DNA of 40,571 nucleotides from a virus, in the IMG/VR virus record IMGVR_UViG_3300031772_007302, positions 1-40,571 of that record. One strand, written 5' to 3'. Shown in pieces: positions 30,162-35,483 of this stretch. Position 1 is the first letter of the stretch, and every line of letters starts with the position of its first letter. Made by a program: the position numbers and the translations under genes. Below the pieces are notes generated by a model. That model was not told the origin of the DNA, did not search any database, and saw only the letters and a list, made by a program, of their open reading frames with translations.

Positions 30162-31808
30162 CTATCCCACGAAGCTCCGCTGATCCCATCCCTGCGTCGC
30201 CACCGGCGCCGGGCCCGCCCTCACCGTCTCCACCTGGTGGCCCGGGCGAGCCATCGTCTCGATCCGGGGCTTCAACCCCGCGATGCGCCGGCAATATTGG
30301 CTGATCCCCCACGCGATCACCCGGTCGTCGTGCGCCCCTCTGTCGGCCGTCGCCTTGCCGCTGTCCTGATACCTGAACGACCGCACCTCCCGCCACAGTC
30401 CTTCGTCATGCGCCATCAGATCCCCATGCCGCATCGCCTCGTGCAGCAGTTGCAGCATCTGGTTGCGAGTCTCCGCGGTGGTGCGGAACCCGGGCCTTCC
30501 ATCATCCGGATCCACGTACACGCATGTCGGCCACAACTCGTGCAGTCGGTTCGCCACCACCACTCCGGTGTTGTTGCGCTCCGGGATCACGAGGCCAGGA
30601 TACTCCTGCCAGAGCTGGAAACATAGGTGCGCGAACGGGATCTCCGGCCGCCGGCCGTGGAAGCACGCCACCTCTTCCCCCCGCTCCCACTCCCGAATCA
30701 CCAGGTGCGAGAAATCGGGACCCCCGTGCTCGCTCCCCGCCGCGCCTGCCGCAGGTCCGCCTCTGGTGGACTTCCCCTCCGCCACGTCCGCCGCCAACAC
30801 GTACACCTTCCCCGGCTGAGGCGCCCGGAAGATCCGCAGCTCGCCGTTCTCCCGCTCCTCGATCGGCGCCATCGTGTAGCGCCGTCGCAATTCCTCCGCC
30901 GCCAGCAGATCGAAGTACAGTCGGCCCGAGACCAGGAAACACGTCAGATCGTCCTCCGGATACTCCTGCGCGAACTTGCCGCCTGGCTCGGTGAGTTTCA
31001 TCCGCCGCCATCGAATCTGCCCATCATCCAGATGGTGCTCATCCATGAGCCGCAGCTCGTCCCCGCTGAGATCGGTGAGCACAGCGCCGTCGATCCGGTA
31101 CTGCGGGTCCCACCACCAGGGGTAGAAGTGCGGCCGGTAACTGCTCTCAGCATCTTTCGCCCGAGACCACTCCTCGTGAAAGAAGTTGCCGGCGCCGTTG
31201 GGGGTCGATTCCCACACCACCCGCCCCGCCAGGGGGACGGTCTCCAGCAGGCTCGTCAGCGTCTCCTCGGGCTGGGGCCAGAAGGCGATCTCCGAGCAGT
31301 GCAGGTTGTTGATCGTGAGGCCGCGGCCCGCGTCCGGCGCGCCCGCCGTCTTCACGTGGAAGCTGCTCCCCAGCCCCGGCCAGAAGAACTCCCGCCTGTT
31401 GGCGAATCTCGGCGCCCCCGCCCGCTCCCGCACCCCCGCCGGCAGTTGCTCCCAGAAATGCTGCACGATCCGAAAGATCATCTCCGTCGAGTCGGCATCG
31501 TGCGCCGCCATCACGCTCGTGGTGTTCGGGTGCAGCAGCGTGTCGGCGAAAAAGAGCCCGCAGATCAGCGTCGTCATCCCCATCTGCCTGGCCTTCAGAA
31601 TCATGTCCCGCTGGGTGTGTTGGCGCCAGTATTCCTGCTGCACCCGGTTCAGCAGGAAGGGGATGCTCTCCCGCTCTTTCGTCCGAATCCGCAGGTTCTG
31701 TTCAATCCACGGAATCGGATCCCCCCGCCGCGCCAGTTCCTCCGCCGCCTGCGCCTCGATCTCCCCGATCGTGTCCGGGGTCAGCCGTCTGCTCCGCACC
31801 GCCGTCAT
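30162..31808 (-). CDS. terL: Terminase large subunit (ATPase and nuclease)
   Basis: In 548 residues both domains are complete. The ATPase half has a deviant Walker A KARQMGMTT (72-80), Walker B with Glu173 in NNLHCSEIAFW, and a coupling motif STPNGAG (201-207). The RNase H-like nuclease half has Asp341 (VLAADVAEG), Glu410 (LVIPERNNTG) and Asp494/495 (GAHDDRVIAWG). This is the phage DNA-packaging motor that cuts and translocates DNA into the head. The start ATG overlaps the small-subunit stop (ATGA). Confident by motif. Confidence 0.96.
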   Translation of the reverse strand: MTAVRSRRLTPDTIGEIEAQAAEELARRGDPIPWIEQNLRIRTKERESIPFLLNRVQQEYWRQHTQRDMILKARQMGMTTLICGLFFADTLLHPNTTSVMAAHDADSTEMIFRIVQHFWEQLPAGVRERAGAPRFANRREFFWPGLGSSFHVKTAGAPDAGRGLTINNLHCSEIAFWPQPEETLTSLLETVPLAGRVVWESTPNGAGNFFHEEWSRAKDAESSYRPHFYPWWWDPQYRIDGAVLTDLSGDELRLMDEHHLDDGQIRWRRMKLTEPGGKFAQEYPEDDLTCFLVSGRLYFDLLAAEELRRRYTMAPIEERENGELRIFRAPQPGKVYVLAADVAEGKSTRGGPAAGAAGSEHGGPDFSHLVIREWERGEEVACFHGRRPEIPFAHLCFQLWQEYPGLVIPERNNTGVVVANRLHELWPTCVYVDPDDGRPGFRTTAETRNQMLQLLHEAMRHGDLMAHDEGLWREVRSFRYQDSGKATADRGAHDDRVIAWGISQYCRRIAGLKPRIETMARPGHQVETVRAGPAPVATQGWDQRSFVG

Positions 31809-32470
31809 GCCCGCTTGCCCTTCCGAGTCTTCGACCCACTCCGTAGGACAGGAGCTTGTCTCCTGTCACTCAACTTAGGCTCCGTCTCCCCCCTCAACTT
31901 CCCCGCCAGGATCGCCCGCAGCTCCTCGTCGCTCATCCCCGCCACCCCGTGTTCCTGCCGTACCGTGCCACTGTGCTCCTGCTGCTGCTTATCCCGCCAG
32001 TTCTCCGGTTGCCTGTTTTTGAGCCAGAAGATCTGAGCGCTCACGTCGGGCACTACCTGTTTGCTAGTGATCTCCGATCGCACCAGCTCGGGCCGCGCCA
32101 GATCACTTAGCCCCATCTCCATCTCCTGCTCGGGCTCCTCCAGCAGTGACGGCTGTTCCGAGGTATCTGGCTCCGGCCGCGCGTAAACGTCTTTGCGCTC
32201 TTTTACCGAGTAACCAAGCGCCCTCTTATAAAGGGCCTTCTCCACGCGTTCGTCAGCCGCGTCTTTTCCGGCCTTTATGGCGGCCGAAAACTCGCTGTGC
32301 TCCTCCTGCCAGGCCTTCAGAGTGCTCAGCGCTACGTCTAACTCGCCCGCGATTTCCGCCGACGTCAGACCCTTCACGGCCAATTCGTACGCGCGCTGCG
32401 GATGCCGTTGCCGCAGGTATTTCGTCGGCCGACCCTCCCTCCTCCCCGCCTTCGCGCCTGTGCGCCTCAT
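31805..32470 (-). CDS. terS: Terminase small subunit
   Basis: The 221-residue protein has a helix-turn-helix N-terminus (GRREGRPTKYLRQRHPQRAY, GLTSAEIAGELDVALSTLKA), then a helical oligomerisation segment (FSAAIKAGKDAADERVEKAL, KRALGYSVKERKDVY). A conserved DVSAQIFWLKNRQPENWRDK motif is typical of small terminases. It recognises DNA for packaging and feeds TerL. A type D repeat (31839-31867) is inserted in frame at the C-terminus and read as DRRQAPVLRS. ATG 32470 was chosen because the upstream stop is at 32473 and a longer frame would overlap that gene. Confidence 0.85.
   Translation of the reverse strand: MRRTGAKAGRREGRPTKYLRQRHPQRAYELAVKGLTSAEIAGELDVALSTLKAWQEEHSEFSAAIKAGKDAADERVEKALYKRALGYSVKERKDVYARPEPDTSEQPSLLEEPEQEMEMGLSDLARPELVRSEITSKQVVPDVSAQIFWLKNRQPENWRDKQQQEHSGTVRQEHGVAGMSDEELRAILAGKLRGETEPKLSDRRQAPVLRSGSKTRKGKRA
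31839..31867. repeat. Dispersed repeat type D in terS
   Basis: CTCCGTAGGACAGGAGCTTG followed by TCTCCTGTC is an inverted repeat GACAGGA/TCCTGTC. The sister copy at 14775-14803 in the sigma-like gene is read in another frame. Confidence 0.72.
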
Positions 32471-32472
32471 GC

Positions 32473-32718
32473 TCAGTAGCTCCGCCTCTCCACCGCCACC
32501 CTCACCCGGTACTGTTCCCCGCACTCACTGCACACCCCCGCCGCCGTCCCCTCCTGCAGCCGGCTCATCGTCCCCGGCTCGCACTGCGCATCCAGCGCCA
32601 CCGGCGAGTCACAGGTCACACACCGTACCCGCAAATCCATCAGCGCCAGCGAGCCCGGCTGAATCACCGCCGGGTCAACTGGATCCCACACATTTCGCAC
32701 CAGATCGCTCACCCGCAT
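32473..32718 (-). CDS. Zinc-ribbon-like small protein at the head of the late operon
   Basis: The 81-residue protein has two Cys pairs: CVTC (near 35) and CSEC (near 64), with an extra Cys in DAQCEPG. That is a C2/C2 zinc-ribbon spacing, and a tail YRVRVAVERRSY follows. ATG 32718 has GGGAGGGCACAGG directly upstream; a GTG at 32739 also exists. It is the first gene after the control hub in the leftward late operon, a suitable place for a transcription factor, but the role is unproven. Confidence 0.65.
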   Translation of the reverse strand: MRVSDLVRNVWDPVDPAVIQPGSLALMDLRVRCVTCDSPVALDAQCEPGTMSRLQEGTAAGVCSECGEQYRVRVAVERRSY

Positions 32719-32792
32719 CCTGTGCCCTCCCGCGCGCACGATACCACGCCCCCACCTCAGCGCCTACCGATTCCTGCCTGCTCTGCAGGCGA

Positions 32793-32814
32793 ACTGTATC
32801 CAGCGAATACAGAA
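32793..32814. promoter_or_regulatory. Operator-like inverted repeat, copy 1
   Basis: CTGTAT and ATACAG (32794-32812, 7-base centre) with one flanking A on the left and two on the right form a 22-base unit identical to 33408-33429. It lies just downstream of the weak minus-strand -10 box at 32821-32826, so bound protein would sit over the expected start of the late transcript. The arms resemble the repeat at 907-930, and CTG..CAG ends recall LexA-type sites, but the N13 spacing is not that of E. coli LexA. Confidence 0.62.
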
Positions 32815-32820
32815 GGCAAT

Positions 32821-32847
32821 AATATACTTGACACAGCAGGGGCCCAA
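32821..32847 (-). promoter_or_regulatory. Weak candidate promoter for the late operon
   Basis: On the minus strand TATATT (32826-32821) is preceded at 16 bases by TTGGGC, a poor -35. The start would be near 32814, next to the identical operator repeat. A separate TTGACA on the plus strand (32828-32833) lacks a convincing -10. The phage sigma-like protein could read this promoter with other rules, so the call is tentative. Confidence 0.35.
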
Positions 32848-32886
32848 GGGTACATCCGGGGTCCAGTGTCATACTTAGGCATATGT

Positions 32887-33083
32887 GAAAAAACGGCGCG
32901 GAAGACACAGTAGTTACCCGTAGGCCCGGTAGACCCGCGCGTTCAGACCGCACCCCGGTTTTGTTAAGTGCATAATCGCCGAAAAAACGGCGCGGAAGAC
33001 ACAGTAGTTACCCGTAGGCCCGGTAGACCCGCGCGTTCAGACCGCACCCCGGTTTTGTTAAGTGCATAATCGCCGAAAAAACG
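32887..33083. repeat. 94-base tandem repeat, 2.1 copies
   Basis: A 94-base unit is repeated at 32887-32980 and 32981-33074, with the first 9 bases of a third copy at 33075-33083. Copies are identical by eye. The unit starts GAAAAAACGGCGCGGAAGAC and ends TAAGTGCATAATCGCC, so A-rich and GC-rich stretches alternate. It contains no open frame of note. Directly repeated units of this kind are often replication iterons or multi-site binding regions. Recent duplication is implied by the identity. Confidence 0.9.
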
Positions 33084-33116
33084 CGATAGGAACAGGCGCG
33101 CGATTTCTGCTGGGTG

Positions 33117-33125
33117 TGGTACACT
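33117..33125 (+). promoter_or_regulatory. Extended -10 type promoter for the tRNA-like gene
   Basis: TGG then TACACT (33120-33125) lies 11 bases before the tRNA-like gene at 33136. The longer core TGTGGTACACT resembles TGTGGTATAAT at 965-975 and 33273-33283. No good -35 is seen. Confidence 0.5.
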
Positions 33126-33135
33126 CTCTTGACGA

Positions 33136-33209
33136 GCCCCCGTAGCTCAGAGGATAGAGCGCCACTCTTGCGAAGCTGGAGGCCGTGGGTCCGAATCCCA
33201 CCGGGGGCA
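33136..33209 (+). tRNA. tRNA-Arg-like gene with imperfect anticodon stem
   Basis: The sequence folds as a cloverleaf: a 7-bp acceptor (GCCCCCG/CGGGGGC, plus A), a 4-bp D stem GCTC/GAGC with GG and A20-like ATA, and a T arm GTGGG-TCCGAAT-CCCAC. The length is 74. The D-loop GGATA and the loop TTGCGAA suggest tRNA-Arg (anticodon GCG). The anticodon stem does not pair cleanly: the 5' side CCACTC meets GCTGG, where CCAGC would be perfect, leaving an extra base. A reading with anticodon TGC has a bulged C. No encoded CCA. It may be a weak tRNA, a pseudogene or an attachment-site remnant. Confidence 0.62.
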
Positions 33210-33274
33210 ATCACATAGTCGGCCTTGAGAGACAAGCTTTTTTGACCACCCCTTAGCAAAAATCGTCTAGTCTG

Positions 33275-33283
33275 TGGTATAAT
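33275..33283 (+). promoter_or_regulatory. Extended -10 promoter upstream of a structured RNA
   Basis: TGG and TATAAT (33278-33283) repeat the integrase promoter core exactly (TGTGGTATAAT, 33273-33283 against 965-975), and the next bases are also similar (GGGCG against GCGCG). No -35 is seen. The predicted start is near 33290. Confidence 0.65.
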
Positions 33284-33289
33284 GGGCGT

Positions 33290-33390
33290 GCAAGAGTGGT
33301 GCTTGAAGCCTTCTGAGCGAGAAGGATTCGAGCCAATCGGTGGAAGTGAGAGGGAGTCACCTTTGAAAAGTGGTTCCCTCTCTCTATTTG
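33290..33390 (+). ncRNA. Candidate small structured RNA between promoter and terminator-like hairpin
   Basis: From the promoter at 33275-33283 to 33390 two hairpins follow. The first (33301-33333) has GCTTGAA/TTCGAGC and CCTTCT/AGAAGG stems around a 5-base loop, with one G.A internal mismatch and one G.U pair. The second (33348-33382) has the perfect 8-bp stem GAGAGGGA/TCCCTCTC with an inner helix and is followed by TCTATTTG, a fair intrinsic-terminator ending. No convincing protein is encoded. The expected length is about 100 nt. It is transcribed opposite to the phage operons. Confidence 0.5.
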
Positions 33391-33407
33391 TGGGGGGATG
33401 CTGTCGG

Positions 33408-33429
33408 ACTGTATCCAGCGAATACAGAA
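33408..33429. promoter_or_regulatory. Operator-like inverted repeat, copy 2
   Basis: Identical over 22 bases to 32793-32814 (CTGTAT-N7-ATACAG core, 33409-33427). It lies 615 bases away, on the other side of the tandem repeat and tRNA-like gene. The pair could let one protein contact both ends of the hub. Confidence 0.62.
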
Positions 33430-33450
33430 TCCCCGCCCGTCGGGGCAGGG

Positions 33451-33515
33451 GCCCTCTCACATCCCCTCAATCCGTCAGCTGACGGAAAAACCGGCGCCCT
33501 CTCATATCCCCTCAA
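33451..33515. repeat. Family A palindrome flanked by a 20-base direct repeat
   Basis: GCCCTCTCACATCCCCTCAA (33451-33470) and the same with CATAT (33496-33515, one mismatch) bracket the palindrome TCCGTCAGCTGACGGA (33471-33486) plus nine further bases (AAAACCGGC). The right copy includes the stop codon and last codons of the gene at 33502. The arrangement looks like a target duplication around an inserted element. Confidence 0.75.
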
Positions 33516-33729
33516 ATTCCGCGCACCGCCGCCACTTCTGCAGCCCGCTCGCGAGGGCCCCCGTGTTCGGCCGGTAGATGTTCCCCCGGGGCCGGTGCGC
33601 CTTGATCTCCGCCCGGCACATCGCCTCCTCCCCGTGCGTCCCCGGCACCACCCGCATCTGGGCGCAATCGCAGCATCGCACCAGCCCCGCCGTCCCATCT
33701 CCTGGCCCGGTCTCCTCCGCGGCAGCCAT
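33502..33729 (-). CDS. Zinc-finger-like protein ending the early operon
   Basis: The 75-residue protein has CCDC (near 19-22), Cys38 in MCRAE and a Cys in KWRRCAEFEG near the C-terminus. That is the four-Cys pattern of a single zinc site, and ALASGLQKWRRCAEFEG is typical of small phage Zn proteins. It starts five bases after the previous stop. The last codons lie in the direct repeat described at 33496-33515. Confidence 0.6.
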   Translation of the reverse strand: MAAAEETGPGDGTAGLVRCCDCAQMRVVPGTHGEEAMCRAEIKAHRPRGNIYRPNTGALASGLQKWRRCAEFEGI

Positions 33730-33734
33730 CCCTC

Positions 33735-34166
33735 TCAGTCCTCCCCGCTGCCGGTCCGGGGGTCAGGCCGGATCGTCACCTCTACCGTCCCCTCTGCTAG
33801 CAGAGCCAGGTCCTCCCAGCCGCGGGGATTCGTAGGGTAACAGGTGACCGAGTAGAGGTCCCCGCCCCGCGTCGCCAGTTTCAGTTTCGCCGGAAACCTC
33901 ACCCCCTCAATCCGGACCGGCTCCCGGCTCGCGCCCTCGCCGCTCTCCTCGCCCGCCACCGTCACGATCACGCTCACCGCCTGCCCCTCTGCCTCCGTGA
34001 TCGCCCGCAGCCGGTTCACCCAATCCACGTGCTCCGGATTGCTCGGGGTCACCCTCAGCACGATCTCCCCCGCCGACAGCACCTCCCGGGCCCCCAGCGG
34101 TGGCACCGCCACCAGCGAAGGGCATTCGACCTCCGCGAATCCTCTGAACGTGATCGAGTTACCCAC
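33735..34166 (-). CDS. Unknown 143-residue beta-rich protein
   Basis: The start GTG 34166 overlaps the ASCH-gene stop by eight bases. The first part is beta-type (NSITFRGFAEVECPSLVAVP, SAGEIVLRVTPSNPEHVDWV), with an alpha segment VNRLRAITEAEGQAVSVIV and a further beta half (RIEGVRFPAKLKLATRGGDL) with an acidic end. It may be a nucleic-acid binding or recombination accessory by position among DNA-metabolism genes, but no family is recognised. Confidence 0.5.
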   Translation of the reverse strand: MGNSITFRGFAEVECPSLVAVPPLGAREVLSAGEIVLRVTPSNPEHVDWVNRLRAITEAEGQAVSVIVTVAGEESGEGASREPVRIEGVRFPAKLKLATRGGDLYSVTCYPTNPRGWEDLALLAEGTVEVTIRPDPRTGSGED

Positions 34167-34734
34167 TTGCCTTCGCCTCCCGGATCCCGTCGATCTCCCG
34201 GTGTACCATCGCCTCCACCTCCGCCGGCAAGTCCCAGACCCCCAATTGGCCCCGCAGCGGCAGCACCGTCTCCAGCCGCACCGCCCCCGCGAACACCCAC
34301 GCACAGAGTCCCTCCGCCCACCACTCCAGCGGATTGAGGTGCAGCGGCTGCTCCCGCTCGAACAGGTCCCTCCCGTGGGGCAGGCTTGCCCGCCGGCCGT
34401 CGAGAGGGTTGGCAACCTGCCCGTCCGTCCGGTACCAGTGCCATGCGACCAGCCGCGCCACCCCCACGATCCCGCCCAGCCTGCTCACCATCGAGGGATG
34501 GGCGGGCCGCATTCGCGCGAGTTCCCAGATGCGGACCGGCGCGTCTAACGCGATGGACTTCCCGGCGTGGATGGCCAGCAGCGGATAGTCACTCAGCCCC
34601 AGCCGCAGCCGATTCGCCCGCATCACTTTCTCTCGCAGATCGGGAGACGGCTGCCAGGTGCGGATCTCGATGCTCTTCGATCCGTTCACCAGACACTCCG
34701 CCCAGGGCTGCTTCACCGAAAGGGCAAACATCAT
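34159..34734 (-). CDS. ASCH-domain protein with in-frame repeat insert
   Basis: The 191-residue protein has MMFALSVKQPWAECLVNGSK, then SIEIRTWQ, IHAGKS, ARMRPAHPSMVSRLGGIVGV and a closing WVFAGAVRLETVLPLRGQLG. That is the ASCH (PUA-like) fold, with the PW..L..G.K..E.R start; ASCH proteins bind RNA or act on nucleic-acid bases, and the phage role is unknown. Between two core strands is DGQVANPLDGRRASLPHG, encoded by the 49-base type B element (34376-34424). This would be an exposed loop. The start ATG overlaps the upstream stop (ATGA). Confidence 0.8.
   Translation of the reverse strand: MMFALSVKQPWAECLVNGSKSIEIRTWQPSPDLREKVMRANRLRLGLSDYPLLAIHAGKSIALDAPVRIWELARMRPAHPSMVSRLGGIVGVARLVAWHWYRTDGQVANPLDGRRASLPHGRDLFEREQPLHLNPLEWWAEGLCAWVFAGAVRLETVLPLRGQLGVWDLPAEVEAMVHREIDGIREAKASG
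34376..34424. repeat. Dispersed repeat type B (copy 1, in ASCH gene)
   Basis: 49 bases are shared with 37400-37448, differing at two positions. The element has two hairpin halves: GGGCAGGCTTGCCC on the left and AGGGTTGG.AACCTGCCC on the right, joined by GCCGGCCGTCG. Read in the same frame in both genes it gives (A/D)GQV(A/P)NP(L/P)DGRRASLPH. A shorter related stem lies at 34897-34918. Confidence 0.88.
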
Positions 34735-35483
34735 CCCGCCTTCGCTGCCAGCCCCGCCGCCAGCGTCTGGAGTTTCTGCGCCAGCTTTGCGGGAGGCCAC
34801 TTGTGCCGCTTCGCCATCATCCGCAGCGCCCGCTCTCCCTGGGCCCTGCGCGCTTCCGGGTTCCATTGGGGCCCTCCCGCGGGGCGCCGGCCCGTTGTGG
34901 GGCGGGCTTGCCCGCCCGATCTCACCAACCGCACCTTCAGCTCCACCAGGTTGACCGGTCTCCCCGCCTGCGCCGCCTCGATCGCCACCTCGAGTTGTTC
35001 CACCCGCGCCTCGGCCGTGGCTTTCGCCCTCTGCAGCGCCGGCAGGATTCTGGCTTTTTGCCGCTCCGCCTTGCCTCGCTCCCTGGCCGCGACTCTCACC
35101 CGCGCCGCCAGCGCCTGGAGTTCCTCCACCGACATGCTGCTGAGATCCGCTATGCCCTGGTGCGCCGCTTCCTCCCGATCCGGTGTTGATCGCATCTCGC
35201 TTTTCGCCTCCGCTCCTGATCCTATCTCTCCCGCCTCCATCCGCTTCCGCACCCTGCTCGCGGTCGCCATCACCGCCTCCCGCGTCAGCCGATCCAGGCC
35301 CACCAGTAGCTCGCGTTCGCCCCGCGCGTAACGGAGAGCGAGCCGGGGTACGCAGTCGCTGACATCCTCCTTCGCCGCCCCCTTCGGCGACCCGCAGTCC
35401 GCCGTCACCGTCGCCCTGGTCAGCCCGCACCGCAGTTCGTGGCCGTCACTCACGATGTGCCCGCATCGCCGCTGTTGCCTCAC
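34731..35483 (-). CDS. Unknown coiled-coil protein with N-terminal Cys cluster
   Basis: The product is 250 residues from GTG 35483, overlapping the ParB-like stop (GTGA). Cys are at 7, 19, 30 and about 44 (RRCGHIVSDGHELRCGLT, TADCGSPKG, SDCVPRLALR), a possible zinc site. A helical basic middle follows (LDRLTREAVMATASRVRKRM), then a long coiled coil (MSVEELQALAARVRVAARER to about 170) and a basic tail ending KLAQKLQTLAAGLAAKAG. The segment RSGGQARPTTGRRPAGG corresponds to a short repeat stem (34897-34918). Unknown function. Confidence 0.55.
   Translation of the reverse strand: MRQQRRCGHIVSDGHELRCGLTRATVTADCGSPKGAAKEDVSDCVPRLALRYARGERELLVGLDRLTREAVMATASRVRKRMEAGEIGSGAEAKSEMRSTPDREEAAHQGIADLSSMSVEELQALAARVRVAARERGKAERQKARILPALQRAKATAEARVEQLEVAIEAAQAGRPVNLVELKVRLVRSGGQARPTTGRRPAGGPQWNPEARRAQGERALRMMAKRHKWPPAKLAQKLQTLAAGLAAKAG

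Noticed and set aside
32793-32814. Standard E. coli-type LexA box
   Set aside because: CTG and CAG ends are there but the spacing between them is 13 bases where CTG-N10-CAG is expected. It remains an operator candidate of unknown ligand.
32821-32856. Plus-strand sigma70 promoter (TTGACA at 32828)
   Set aside because: No acceptable -10 is found at 16-18 bases (TACATC only) and no plus-strand gene follows closely.
32887-33083. CRISPR array
   Set aside because: Two identical adjoining 94-base units without spacers do not form a repeat-spacer array.
33008-33460. 150-codon minus-strand open frame with GGIRTHGLQLRK-type peptide
   Set aside because: This peptide is the antisense translation of the tRNA-like gene and its surroundings. 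It spans the promoters, tandem repeat and operator repeat and has no ribosome site or protein-like composition.
33282-33482. Plus-strand 66-codon open frame over the structured-RNA candidate
   Set aside because: It begins inside the -10 region of the promoter, so it would have no leader. It covers two hairpins and has no recognisable protein features.
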